From an uncultured Planctomycetaceae bacterium (GTDB lineage Bacteria > Planctomycetota > Planctomycetia > Pirellulales > Pirellulaceae): a stretch of 31,194 nt of DNA. The notes below the pieces were generated by a model. The model was not told the origin of the DNA, searched no databases, and saw only the letters and a list, made by a program, of their open reading frames with translations. This document shows, in pieces, positions 23,901-31,194 of the stretch; the stretch's first letter is position 1, and every line of letters begins with the position of its first letter. A program made the translations under genes and the position numbers. Where the stretch lies: contig CAIYOB010001310.1 of assembly GCA_903927685.1 (NCBI GenBank), positions 1 through 31,194 of the forward strand, written 5' to 3'.

Positions 23901-24788
23901 TCACCCCACCTTCCGCCCCAGCGCCGATCCGAGCAGGCGCCGCAGGTTCCCGCCCAGGACCAGCCGTTCGGCGGCCTCCGGCAACTGGGCGCTGGTCACT
24001 TTGGCCAACTGCGAGGCGAAGCTCCGCCCGCCGGCATCGCTGCCATACAAGACCCGTTCCGCCCCCAACTCGCGGACCGCCATTTCGACAAAGCCGGCCG
24101 TGGGATCGCTGCCGCTGACCTCCGCCCAGACGTTGGGCCGCGGACGAATCGTCCGAATCCCCCGCTCCCAGTCGCTGCCGGTGTGAGCGCAGATGAACGC
24201 CGCGTCCGGATGCCGGGCTGCCAACGCCGCGACGTCGGCACAGCTCGATTCACCTGCCAGATTGCCCGCCACGCGGTCGTAAGCGTGCTGCAGCAAGGGC
24301 ACCTGCAACTCGACCGCCCGGCGGACGATCGGGTCCAGTTCCGGCCGGCCGCACTCCAGAGCAATCCACAGCTTGACGCCCACCATCGGCCCGTGGCGGA
24401 CACAGCGGTCTATTTCGTCCAAGCTGGCCTGCGTGTGCTTGGGATTGACGTACACCATGCCCAGGATCCGCTGCGGCGCGTGAGCGATCGCCCGCCACAC
24501 CTCGTCGTTCTGCCGGCGCAACTCGTCCGGCGACGGATGGCCCACGAAACTCGTTCCCATGAACACGACCAGGCGCGCGATGCCCATCCGGTCGGCGTAT
24601 TCCAGCAGCCGGTCGGTCCGTTCTTCGACGCTGCCGGACACGCCGCTCAAATGGGCGTGCGCGTCCCAAATCTCCCGGCCGCTCGCGTCGTCCGGGCCGC
24701 CCCGCGCGGGCGGAAACTGCCCAGCGACCGCGAGGCCCGACGCGACGCCGATGCTCCGGGACAACCATGCCCGACGCGTCAACTGCAT
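23901..24788 (-). CDS. Exported amidohydrolase (metal-dependent hydrolase, TIM-barrel)
   Basis: From the ATG at 24786-24788 (a GTG at 24797 is possible but too close to its ribosome binding site) the protein has 295 residues. It begins with a twin-arginine-like signal (LTRRAWLSRSIGVASGLAVA). The amidohydrolase-related fold (Amidohydro_2) is shown by the metal site DAHAHLSG (His44, His46), GVKLWIALE, LLQHAYD, FICAHTGSDW and the last-strand aspartate in VLYGSDAGG. Relatives hydrolyse or decarboxylate small ring compounds or lactones; the substrate cannot be named. It is the last gene of a three-gene operon, 13 bp after the DUF4190 gene. Confidence 0.85.
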   Translation of the reverse strand: MQLTRRAWLSRSIGVASGLAVAGQFPPARGGPDDASGREIWDAHAHLSGVSGSVEERTDRLLEYADRMGIARLVVFMGTSFVGHPSPDELRRQNDEVWRAIAHAPQRILGMVYVNPKHTQASLDEIDRCVRHGPMVGVKLWIALECGRPELDPIVRRAVELQVPLLQHAYDRVAGNLAGESSCADVAALAARHPDAAFICAHTGSDWERGIRTIRPRPNVWAEVSGSDPTAGFVEMAVRELGAERVLYGSDAGGRSFASQLAKVTSAQLPEAAERLVLGGNLRRLLGSALGRKVG

Positions 24789-24801
24789 GGCTCCCACGCT
24801 C

Positions 24802-25179
24802 CTACCGTTGCTCGGACACGATCGCCACGATCAGGCCGATGATGGCCAAACTCCACAGCAGCGAGAACAGGCAACCGCACCCAATTCCGATGCCCGCGTG
24901 CACGCTGCCCTTGATCACGGGATTCCGCCGCCGGTCCCGCAAGCCCAGGAAACCGAGAGTGAACGCCGCAATGCCCAGCGGCAGGCCGATCAACGGCAGG
25001 CCGCTGAGGATTCCCAGATAATACGCGATCAGCGCTTTGGGGTTCTTGTAGGGAATCAGGCCGCCCGTCGCATCGCCCTCGACGACGGCCTGCGCAGGAA
25101 CGACGCTCAAGTCGCTGCCGCACTGGCTGCACATCAAGACGTGATCCGGATTCTCCGCACCACACTTCCAGCAGTTCAT
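24802..25179 (-). CDS. Zinc-ribbon DUF4190 membrane protein
   Basis: A longer frame is open to 25302, but the ATG at 25177-25179 follows AGAGGA at good spacing and places the zinc ribbon at the N-terminus. The protein has 125 residues. Cys3, Cys6, Cys17 and Cys20 (CWKC...CSQC) form a zinc ribbon. The rest is a DUF4190 domain with a membrane segment at about 50-77 (YYLGILSGLPLIGLPLGIAA, then FTLGFLGL), a basic loop (RDRRRNP) and a second membrane segment at about 96-120 (GCLFSLLWSLAIIGLIVAIV). The function of the family is unknown; it sits in the inner membrane with the ribbon probably in the cytoplasm. It lies 32 bp after the beta-propeller gene. Confidence 0.85.
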   Translation of the reverse strand: MNCWKCGAENPDHVLMCSQCGSDLSVVPAQAVVEGDATGGLIPYKNPKALIAYYLGILSGLPLIGLPLGIAAFTLGFLGLRDRRRNPVIKGSVHAGIGIGCGCLFSLLWSLAIIGLIVAIVSEQR

Positions 25180-25211
25180 GAGCCAGTCCTCTTGTTGTGA
25201 GTGGTCCGTGG

Positions 25212-27743
25212 TCAGTTGCCGGCGCCGCCCATCGACGCCTGCAAGCCGGAACCATTGGTGGTCAGATACAGGTTTCCTCCCGACGCGAACGCTCCCACGC
25301 ACATCAGGACGTCCAGTTGCGGGCCGGACGAAATCAATGCCGGCTCGCCGGACAAATCGAACAGGTCAAAGTTCGGCCCGACCAGGTACGGTTCGCAGTA
25401 GGTGAACCGCGAACAGCGATAGCCCTTGGCGAGCGTGGTGACGATTTTGCCGGTCGCCTTGTCCAACAGGTACGCATTGCGATACTGGGCGTGAGTGAAC
25501 AGGAACTTGTCCGCGATCGTGATCACGTGGATGGCGCCCAGGACCGGGTCGGATTTCCAGACCAGGGAACCGTCGCGGGCGTCCAGGCACCAGACGACGT
25601 TCTGGTCGCCGTCCACCGGATTGTAGCCGCCCAGGTATAAGCGGCCGTCGGCCCCGGACACGGTACAGCCCGCATGCACCGAATGCTGGGTGTTCAACCA
25701 CTTGACCTCGCCGCTCGCCGGATCCAGTGCCGCCGTGATCCCCGGCACGGGCCGCTTGCCGAAGTAGCACGAATAGTACAGCGTGCCGTCCAGCAAGCAC
25801 ATCCCGGCGTCGTCGCCGCCGGCTCCGTACTGAGAAAAGTCGCGGGTCCAGACTTCCTGGCCCGTGCGGATGTCCCAAGCGCGGACCAAGGGCTTCTGCT
25901 CCGCCGCAAAGCCGAAGGTGCTCTGGTGCTCGAACAGCCAGTTCTCGGGCCGATAGCGGCCGGTGCTGAACTGGTAAATAATCAGGTTCTGGTAGACCAA
26001 TGGCGGGACTTGCCGGTTCCAGCTGGGCGAACCACTGAACGGCGCCTCCCAAACCACAGCCCCCGTCGCGGCCTCCAAGCAGCGCAATTGGCAGCCGTCA
26101 AGTCCCGCTTGCGGGATATACAGCCGGCCTTGGTAATACAGCGGCGACGTGTACGAGACGTGCACGCCGGGGAAATAGCGGCGCCACAGCAAGCGGCCGG
26201 TCTCCTGATCGACGGCGAAGACCTGCCCCTCGGCCGTGTGCGTGTACATCCGCCCGCCGCCGCACACCGAAAAATGCTTGACAGTCCCCTCGTAGCGGCG
26301 GATCCAGCGGAGCTGCAGCGGCGGCCGGATCGCTTGACGCGTCGTATTCGTGTTCGCCCAATTGCCAAAGCTGGTGAACCAGTCAGCCGGGTCGGTAGCG
26401 GCAGCAGTCGCGGCTCCGGCCGGCGCGGCGGGGACGACCGCGTCCGCGCGCAATTGCTCTACGTGCAAATCGTGTTCCGGCTGTTTCGCATCGCCGCCGG
26501 GGCCGAGGACGTAGAAATAACCGTCCTCGCCGCCGAAGTAGACGCGGCCGTCGCAGACCGCGGCGGGCGCCGAGATCGGCTTGCCGAACGGCGTGCGAAA
26601 GGCCCACGCTTCGCCGCCTGCCAAGGGGACGACGTACAGCGTCCCGTCCAGGCCACCGAACACGGCCTGGTCCTTCAGCAGGATCGGCGCGGCGATCGCC
26701 GGATAGCCGCCCAATGGCTCGCCCAGCGGCGCCGCCGGATGCCGGCAGAAGCCAAAGCCCTGCTCCGGCCGGCAGCGATAGACATGCTCGCCCCGCAGGC
26801 TGGGCGAACAGAAACTCAGCAACCCGGCTCGATTGTACAGTGTCTCTGTTCCGGGCACTGTCTCGGTTTCCACTTTGCCGTCCCGCAGGCGCAGGATCTC
26901 AACGCTGCCGTAGTTGTCCCGCTGCGTCCACTGGCGATACACGTCGCCGCTTTCGCTCAAGCTCAAGCCCAGCGTGGCCGGACTCTCCCGCCGGCCCAGG
27001 TAAGTCGCGCGCAGCACGGCCTGCTCGCCGGCATCCTCGAGCCACACGATCGCGCCGCCCGCCGGGACGACCAGCGTCTTGCCGTGCAACGCCAGGTCGC
27101 GGCTGCAACTGAACTGTTCCCGCCAGGTGGCCTGCCCTTTCAGCCGCCGCCAATCGGCTCCGCTCCAGCGGTCGCCGTCAAAGCCCAGCACGTCGCGCAC
27201 GTAGTCCCAAACCCACGCCGTCTCGCCCCGTGGCGTCACGGCGTGGACACGCGACCCCAACGTTGCGAAGTAGACCCGCTCGGCGCCCACCACCGGAGTG
27301 CTGAAGATCGGCTCGCCGACCGGAATCCGCTGGACAACGGCGCCGTCGGTCGCGTCCAGCACAAAGTAGTCGCCCGCCATCGTGCCGAAATGCACGCAGC
27401 CCTCGGCGATCGCCGGCGACGAGATGTTGTTGCAGTTCCGCGGACCGCCAGGCGCCGCGAACCGCCAGGCGACTTGCAGCGTCTGCGTGTCGATGGCCCA
27501 CAGCACGCCGCTCCCGTCCACGAGGTACGCCTTGCCGCCCGCGATCACGGGCGCGGTAAAGATGGCGTCGCTCAGGGGAATCGCCGCGACCAATCCCAGC
27601 GGTGCGGCCAGCGACCGATCCGGGACGTTTCCGCTGTGCCGCGAGTCGAACTTCCACTGCCGCCACTCCTCGCCACCGTCAGCGGGCGAGACCACGGCGC
27701 CGCACGCCACCAGGCCCAAGCACCACAGGCCGAGCTTGATCAT
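25212..27743 (-). CDS. Exported PQQ-type beta-propeller repeat protein
   Basis: The ATG at 27741-27743, preceded by AGGGAG, gives 843 residues. The N-terminus is a signal peptide; LVAC at residues 11-14 could be a lipobox, so a lipoprotein is possible. The whole chain consists of PQQ/quinoprotein-like propeller blades of the form (Y/F)xxxxDGxLxAxDxxTGxxxW. Examples are AYLVDGSGVLWAIDTQTLQV, YFVLDATDGAVVQRI, FGGLDGTLYVVPLAGGEAW, VFAVDQETGRLLWRRYFPG and AYLLDKATGKIVTTL. At about residues 450-480 an alanine-rich linker divides the blades into two groups, suggesting two propellers. No heme-binding motif and no clear PQQ ligands were recognised, so this may be a binding scaffold rather than a dehydrogenase. 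It is the first gene of the operon with DUF4190 and the amidohydrolase. Confidence 0.88.
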   Translation of the reverse strand: MIKLGLWCLGLVACGAVVSPADGGEEWRQWKFDSRHSGNVPDRSLAAPLGLVAAIPLSDAIFTAPVIAGGKAYLVDGSGVLWAIDTQTLQVAWRFAAPGGPRNCNNISSPAIAEGCVHFGTMAGDYFVLDATDGAVVQRIPVGEPIFSTPVVGAERVYFATLGSRVHAVTPRGETAWVWDYVRDVLGFDGDRWSGADWRRLKGQATWREQFSCSRDLALHGKTLVVPAGGAIVWLEDAGEQAVLRATYLGRRESPATLGLSLSESGDVYRQWTQRDNYGSVEILRLRDGKVETETVPGTETLYNRAGLLSFCSPSLRGEHVYRCRPEQGFGFCRHPAAPLGEPLGGYPAIAAPILLKDQAVFGGLDGTLYVVPLAGGEAWAFRTPFGKPISAPAAVCDGRVYFGGEDGYFYVLGPGGDAKQPEHDLHVEQLRADAVVPAAPAGAATAAATDPADWFTSFGNWANTNTTRQAIRPPLQLRWIRRYEGTVKHFSVCGGGRMYTHTAEGQVFAVDQETGRLLWRRYFPGVHVSYTSPLYYQGRLYIPQAGLDGCQLRCLEAATGAVVWEAPFSGSPSWNRQVPPLVYQNLIIYQFSTGRYRPENWLFEHQSTFGFAAEQKPLVRAWDIRTGQEVWTRDFSQYGAGGDDAGMCLLDGTLYYSCYFGKRPVPGITAALDPASGEVKWLNTQHSVHAGCTVSGADGRLYLGGYNPVDGDQNVVWCLDARDGSLVWKSDPVLGAIHVITIADKFLFTHAQYRNAYLLDKATGKIVTTLAKGYRCSRFTYCEPYLVGPNFDLFDLSGEPALISSGPQLDVLMCVGAFASGGNLYLTTNGSGLQASMGGAGN

Positions 27744-27940
27744 GGAACTACTCCCTGAAAAACCGTCTTGCTGCCACGGATGATCCGCGATTGTACCGCA
27801 CGCCCGCGTGTTTCGCGACGGCGAGGCAGATCCTTCGAGACAGATCATTCGGGCGGTTCGGTGCCGCCTTGCCTCCGGCTCCGCACGCGGGATAATGAAA
27901 AGGGGCGGTGGGACAGACCAAGACCACGGGAGGCGAGCGG

Positions 27941-28711
27941 ATGGCCGTACACGATTGGACGCGAGTCCTGCCGGGCACCTTTCACGATTTTCACGGCCGC
28001 TGGATCACGCATCTGAGCGAGTCGCTCAACGCGGGGCTCTTGCCCGCGGGTTACTATGCCCTGTCGGAGCAGCCCGCAGAAGATGCCTGGCCGGATGTGT
28101 TGGCCCTGGAAGCAACCAGCCCCTACTTCCCCGCCATCGGCTTGGAAGGGCCGGCCTCCGAGGCGGCGATCGCGGTCGCCCAGCGGCCCCCGAAGGTGAG
28201 CTTGAGGACCACGTCGGAGGCGGAACTCACCGCCACCAGGCAGCGGACGCTGGTCATTCGCCACGCCAGCGGCGACCGGATTGTGGCGTTGCTGGAAATC
28301 GTCTCGCCCGGCAACAAGGACCGCCGGTTCTCCCTGGATCGCTTTGTCGACAAGGCCGTCTCTGCACTGCGTCAGAACTACCACCTGCTGATCGTCGATT
28401 TGTTCCCACCTGGCCGGCATGATCCGCAGGGGATTCACGGTGCGATCTGGGCCGCGGTCGATGGCGTCGCAGCGGCGGATTTCCGGCTCAGTGCCGACCG
28501 CCCCTTGACGCTCTCAGCTTACGAAGCCAAACCCGCGCCGACCGCTTATGTCGAACCGATTCAGATCGGAGCCCTGCTGCCCGACATGCCCCTGTTCATC
28601 GCTCCCGGTTGGTACATCAACGTCCCGTTGGAGGCGACCTACCTCGCCGCCTGGCGCGGCGTCCCGGAGCGGTGGCGGCGGGTCATTGAAGGTCGTTCCA
28701 GTTCGGCTTGA
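27941..28711 (+). CDS. DUF4058 family protein
   Basis: This 256-residue cytoplasmic protein belongs to DUF4058, recognised by the start AVHDWTRVLPGTFHDFHGRW and LSESLNAGLLPAGYYAL, then VALLEIVSPGNKDRR, VDLFPPGRHDPQGIHGAIW and the C-terminal PIQIGALLPDMPLFIAPGWY-type segment. The family is abundant in planctomycetes and cyanobacteria; the ALLEIVSPGNK strand recalls nuclease-like folds, but no function is established. The ATG at 27941 is chosen over the one at 27908 because GGGAGG stands seven bases before it and the conserved MAVHDW start follows. The gene is divergent from the propeller operon, with about 200 bp between them. No partner gene is cotranscribed. Confidence 0.85.
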   Translation: MAVHDWTRVLPGTFHDFHGRWITHLSESLNAGLLPAGYYALSEQPAEDAWPDVLALEATSPYFPAIGLEGPASEAAIAVAQRPPKVSLRTTSEAELTATRQRTLVIRHASGDRIVALLEIVSPGNKDRRFSLDRFVDKAVSALRQNYHLLIVDLFPPGRHDPQGIHGAIWAAVDGVAAADFRLSADRPLTLSAYEAKPAPTAYVEPIQIGALLPDMPLFIAPGWYINVPLEATYLAAWRGVPERWRRVIEGRSSSA

Positions 28712-28764
28712 CAGGGGGGCCCTGCCACCGAACGGGAATCAGCACCCGTCCACGATGTCCCGAC

Positions 28765-28974
28765 GACATCCACTTCCAGGACCGGGTTTAGGTACTTGGA
28801 CACGTCCAGCACCAATCCCGTGTCGAATGCCTGCCCCGACAGCGACGTCGCCCCGCCGCGGGGCGTGACCGGCACGCCGCAGCGTCCGGCCGCCACGGCC
28901 GCCGCGACGCAATCCGCTTCGTCGCGCGGCACGGCCACACAGGCCGGCATCATCTGGTAGTGACTGGCCCCAAC
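28765..28974 (-). pseudogene. Internal fragment of an FAD-linked oxidase (GlcD-type)
   Basis: On the minus strand, codons from 28974 down to 28765 read SHYQMMPACVAVPRDEADCV, followed by GVPVTPRGGATSLSGQA and LVLDVSKYLNPVLEVDV. This is the FAD-binding type 4 core (P-x-x-V-x-P-x-x-x-x-(D/E)V, then PRGGGTSLSGQ and DxSxxxN) of glycolate/D-lactate dehydrogenase-like proteins. A TGA at 28975-28977 precedes it and no start codon is available for the missing N-terminus. After VDV the similarity stops and the frame runs into the end of the DUF4058 gene. About 70 residues remain of an enzyme family with 450-1000 residues, so this is a gene relic. Confidence 0.7.
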
Positions 28975-29064
28975 TCACCTCAAACTCCCATTCAAGTTCC
29001 TTGAACTGACGCTCGAACCGAGCATCTTAGCCCGGCTCCGGCCGCCGAGACACCGCCAAGCGTG

Positions 29065-29096
29065 TTGCCAAATATAACACGGCTGTTATACTTGGC
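29065..29096 (+). promoter_or_regulatory. Palindromic operator overlapping a probable leaderless AbiE promoter
   Basis: GCCAAATATAAC (29067-29078) and GTTATACTTGGC (29085-29096) are inverted repeats matching at 11 of 12 positions, with a 6-bp spacer. The same DNA contains a -35-like TTGCCA (29065-29070) and a -10-like TATACT (29087-29092), 16 bp apart. Transcription would start at about 29099-29100, at the ATG itself, and no ribosome binding site is present. A dimer bound to the repeat would block the promoter. Confidence 0.55.
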
Positions 29097-29099
29097 TAC

Positions 29100-29891
29100 A
29101 TGGAAACGTACTCGTTTGCGGCAGTAGAGCAGATTCAGAAACTGGCGGCCAGCATTATTGCCCGGCAGCCGGTTGGGCATCAGCTGTACTTGATTGGCGG
29201 ATTCCGGTACCGCCTGTTGGACGCAAGTTGCCGGACCTCCGTCGATATCGATTATCACTGGGAAGGCGACCTTGACGAGAAGCAGGCGGAGATTGTCGAC
29301 GTCCTCCGCAAGAAGCTCGTACCGGAAGTCAAGCGGCAGTTCGCGTACGATGGAGACATCCGGCCAGCCGCCGGGCCGACGGCGGATTCCCCCGCCGTAA
29401 GAGGTGTTCAAATGGCCTTTTACCGCCTGCAGGAACCCGGGAGCCGGATCGAGATTCCCTTGGAGATCACCCGCATCTCCCGGCTTGATCCACCGGCCGT
29501 GCGCACGGTCGCCGGCACGGTGTTCTTGACGATCTCCGATGCCGACATGATCGAAAGCAAGATTGTCGCTCTCCTGAGCCGGCACTTCACCCAAGCACGA
29601 GATATTCTCGACATCTTCCTGTTTCAGGACCGCGTACGGGCGGACGCGTGGGACCGGCTGGCGCGGAAATTTCGTGAAGCGTCGCTGTCGCCGGCAGACG
29701 TCAGCGATCGACTCGCCCGGTTGTGGGCGTCTTCTGCCATTCACATCCGTGGGATCGAACGGACCCTTGATGCCCAGGTCGATCCAGCCGTCACCGCGAA
29801 TCTCCGACTGGCGGGCGGCGCAGCGATGGTCTGGGAGTGCGTCAGGCAGTTGCTCGTCGAGCGGCTTTCGCCGCCGGGAGACGATGGATGA
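29100..29891 (+). CDS. abiEii: AbiEii-family nucleotidyltransferase toxin
   Basis: This 263-residue protein has the AbiEii/AbiGii (DUF1814) nucleotidyltransferase layout. Motif I reads LIGGFRYRLLDASCRTSVDI (31-50), with the catalytic pair Asp49 and Asp51 in SVDIDYHW. Later come IEIPLEITRISR, the conserved lysine in DADMIESKIVALLSRH, and ARDILDIFLF. AbiEii toxins transfer nucleotides to RNA and stop growth, giving phage-infected cells an abortive response. The ATG at 29100 is the first possible start and has no ribosome binding site; the promoter just before it suggests a leaderless message. The gene precedes its antitoxin gene, the reverse of the canonical abiEi-abiEii order, and overlaps it by four bases. 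Confidence 0.83.
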   Translation: METYSFAAVEQIQKLAASIIARQPVGHQLYLIGGFRYRLLDASCRTSVDIDYHWEGDLDEKQAEIVDVLRKKLVPEVKRQFAYDGDIRPAAGPTADSPAVRGVQMAFYRLQEPGSRIEIPLEITRISRLDPPAVRTVAGTVFLTISDADMIESKIVALLSRHFTQARDILDIFLFQDRVRADAWDRLARKFREASLSPADVSDRLARLWASSAIHIRGIERTLDAQVDPAVTANLRLAGGAAMVWECVRQLLVERLSPPGDDG

Positions 29892-30484
29892 GAGGCGAGG
29901 CTTGGAGACGATTCCTCGACGAACAGCGTGACCAGCACGGGAAGGTGCTGTTCACGGTGACGGAACTGGCCAACGCGGCCGGTGTTTCGCGAGCGGTTCT
30001 GAACGTCGAATTGGCCCGCCTGACGAAACAGGAGAGGCTCCGGAAATACGCCCATGGCCTGTATGGCCTGCCAGGCGCCGTGACCGTCGAAGCTCTCGTC
30101 TCAGCCATCGACTCGCACGCGTATATCACCGGGCACTACGCGTTGCATATCCACCAGCACGTCACCCAGGTCCCCACGTCAGTCACCTGTTTCACCGATC
30201 GACGCAGCCCGCGGGCCCGCGAACGCCGGACTCCCGTCGGGCGGCTGGTATTCGTCTGCGTGCGTGGCACCGTGTACGCTCCGCTGCGGGAGGGAGTGAT
30301 CGCGCCTCCCGCACAAGCCCTGTGCGACTATGTGTATTTGTCCCGGCGTCACGGCGTACCGCCGGAGGCCCTGGTGACATTTCGGGAGTTGCACCGTCTG
30401 GGGACGGCCGACCTGCCGCAAGTCCTGGCTCGCTATCCGCGGACGGTCCAACAGCACGTCGAACGCTTGGTGGGCGCATCCTGA
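29888..30484 (+). CDS. abiEi: AbiEi-like antitoxin/transcription factor
   Basis: From the ATG at 29888, which forms ATGA with the toxin stop, the protein has 198 residues. Residues about 19-57 form a winged helix (FTVTELANAAGVSRAVLNVE, LARLTKQERLRKYAHGLYGL), the DNA-binding part of AbiEi-type antitoxins. The C-terminal part (AYITGHYALHIHQHVTQVP, then TPVGRLVFVCVRG and REGVIAPPAQALCDYVYLSR) matches the antitoxin domain that neutralises the nucleotidyltransferase in type IV systems without lasting protein contact. It is likely to bind the inverted repeat in front of the operon. The length is normal. GGGAGA about six bases upstream could serve as ribosome binding site. Confidence 0.8.
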   Translation: MRGEAWRRFLDEQRDQHGKVLFTVTELANAAGVSRAVLNVELARLTKQERLRKYAHGLYGLPGAVTVEALVSAIDSHAYITGHYALHIHQHVTQVPTSVTCFTDRRSPRARERRTPVGRLVFVCVRGTVYAPLREGVIAPPAQALCDYVYLSRRHGVPPEALVTFRELHRLGTADLPQVLARYPRTVQQHVERLVGAS

Positions 30485-30503
30485 GGCAGGAGCCCAAGGG
30501 CGG

Positions 30504-30559
30504 AAAACGGGGACGGAACGGGTCTAATATCGAGGAGATCACTCAGACCTGTCCCGTTT
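30504..30559. repeat. Imperfect inverted repeat between convergent genes
   Basis: AAACGGGGAC and GGTCT on the left (30505-30525) face AGACC and GTCCCGTTT on the right (30545-30559), separated by a 19-base loop. It lies between the end of the AbiE operon and the end of the WD40 gene. It could act as a bidirectional transcript end or be a REP-like element; there is no T tract. Confidence 0.45.
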
Positions 30560-30572
30560 CATTGCCCCAGGC

Positions 30573-31194
30573 CTACGGCAACGGGATTGCACTTGGCTTG
30601 GCTGCTCTCCAGACGCGGACCCAACCTTCCCAACTTGCAGTCACAAAACTGTCGCCATCGCTACAAAACGCGATCTTCCTTACCCGTTCATTGACTCGCA
30701 ACGTTCCCAGCAGATCTCCGGACGTTGAGTCCCAGAATCGAAGCGTGCCGTCATCACTTCCACTAATCACACGCCGCCCGTCGCGTGTAAACTCGACACT
30801 CATGGTCTTGGACGCATGTCCGTGTATCGTTTGAAGCAGTTCCGCCGTGCTTGCGTCATAGACATTGAGAATCCCAGAGCTGAAGTCGTCCGTCGCCACA
30901 ATCTTCGTTCCATCGGGCGAAAATGCAACACAACGGACGATTCTTGGATGCTGCACGGACCTGCGCCGCGGGGAATCACCTGTGAAATCCCAGAGCAGCG
31001 TTTCCCCGTAGTCATGCCACACACCACCTGCTGACGCGAGTCTTCCATCCCGGGAGAATGCGACGCACAGGACTTCGACGTCCGCACGATGGCCCTGTAG
31101 TGATTGCCGTTCATTTGTCTTCAGATTCCACCGGCAGAGACGAGGGGCTTTGCCTGCGGAGACCAGAAACTGATCATCCGGCGAAAACGCGACG
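30573..31194 (-). CDS. WD40 repeat protein, N-terminal part outside the window
   Basis: The minus-strand frame is open from a TAG at 30573-30575 to the end of the window, so about 206 C-terminal residues are visible. It contains five WD40 blades of the form V-AFSPDG-x-x-(L/V)-(V/A)-(S/T)-(A/G)-x-x-x-x-x-x-x-(L/V)-W-(D/N): VAFSPDDQFLVSAG...RWNL, VAFSRDGRLASAG...LWDF, VAFSPDGTKIVATDD...VYDAST, VEFTRDGRRVISGSDDGT...FWDST, IAFCSDGDSFVTASWEGWVR...VWRA. The propeller ends shortly after the last blade with SAIPLP. In planctomycetes such tails are often attached to Ser/Thr kinases or form large stand-alone propellers; which is the case here cannot be seen. The local base composition is less GC-rich than average for the window. 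Confidence 0.85.
   Translation of the reverse strand, partial: VAFSPDDQFLVSAGKAPRLCRWNLKTNERQSLQGHRADVEVLCVAFSRDGRLASAGGVWHDYGETLLWDFTGDSPRRRSVQHPRIVRCVAFSPDGTKIVATDDFSSGILNVYDASTAELLQTIHGHASKTMSVEFTRDGRRVISGSDDGTLRFWDSTSGDLLGTLRVNERVRKIAFCSDGDSFVTASWEGWVRVWRAAKPSAIPLP

Larger units (their letters stand above)
28712..29099. other. 388-bp region without an intact gene
   Basis: This stretch holds the FAD-linked oxidase fragment on the minus strand, a small 15-bp palindrome TTCAAG-TTC-CTTGAA at 28991-29005 of unknown role, and the AbiE promoter/operator at its right end. Nothing else is recognised. Confidence 0.5.

Noticed and set aside
25674..27758. 694-codon plus-strand frame
   Set aside because: It is antisense to the propeller gene and shows no family similarity.
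27845..28438. 197-codon minus-strand frame
   Set aside because: It is antisense to the DUF4058 gene, which has the conserved start and motifs.

Overview
The window looks like chromosomal DNA of a planctomycete or a close relative in the PVC group. The evidence is the gene content: a Tat-exported Gfo/Idh/MocA oxidoreductase, a giant ThuA-LamG-HEAT protein, exported glycoside hydrolases with extra domains, a PQQ-type beta-propeller protein, DUF4058, WD40 repeats, and several toxin-antitoxin modules with planctomycete-style sequences. Most of the DNA is GC-rich, and long antisense open frames are therefore common; these were treated as shadows. No rRNA, tRNA, CRISPR array or complete insertion sequence was seen.

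Layout. 1-2.5 kb is a patchwork: the 3' end of an Imm26-like gene, a fragment of a group II intron-type reverse transcriptase, a complete ParDE/RelBE-like pair with a good promoter, and a truncated BrnT toxin. At 2.57-3.43 kb a two-domain GNAT acetyltransferase (minus) faces away from an arabinose-polymer degradation operon (plus, 3.6-8.4 kb: GH51 then GH127). The region between them carries two TTGCGCAA palindromes exactly 21 bp apart. At 8.5-9.35 kb lies an antitoxin/VapC pair in which the antitoxin contains an extra DUF433 domain. From 9.5 to 18.2 kb everything is on the minus strand. Read in transcription order it is an FAD oxidoreductase, a DUF1365 protein and a cyclopropane-fatty-acid-synthase-like methyltransferase, followed by the ThuA-LamG-HEAT protein and the Gfo/Idh/MocA protein. 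From 18.35 to 23.0 kb (plus) there is a large exported GH42-like protein and an exported protein of unknown family. At 23.3-23.7 kb there is a small exported protein made of QKCGAE-type hexapeptides, followed by a clear terminator. From 23.9 to 27.7 kb (minus) there is an operon for a beta-propeller protein, a zinc-ribbon DUF4190 membrane protein and an amidohydrolase. A DUF4058 gene, a fragment of an FAD-linked oxidase, an AbiE-type toxin-antitoxin pair in reversed order with a palindromic and probably leaderless promoter, and the C-terminal part of a WD40 protein complete the window.

How the genes fit together. The central theme is exported carbohydrate handling: GH51 plus GH127 can release L-arabinofuranose from alpha- and beta-linked arabinan, and the GH42-like, ThuA and Gfo/Idh/MocA proteins are typical partners in planctomycete sugar catabolism. 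A second theme is membrane lipid modification (FAD enzyme/DUF1365/CFA-like trio). The rest is accessory: at least three complete toxin-antitoxin modules and three gene fragments, concentrated at both ends, which suggests that the ends of the window are turnover zones. The most unusual items are the cysteine hexapeptide-repeat protein, the reversed AbiE operon with its operator-promoter, and the DUF433-containing antitoxin.
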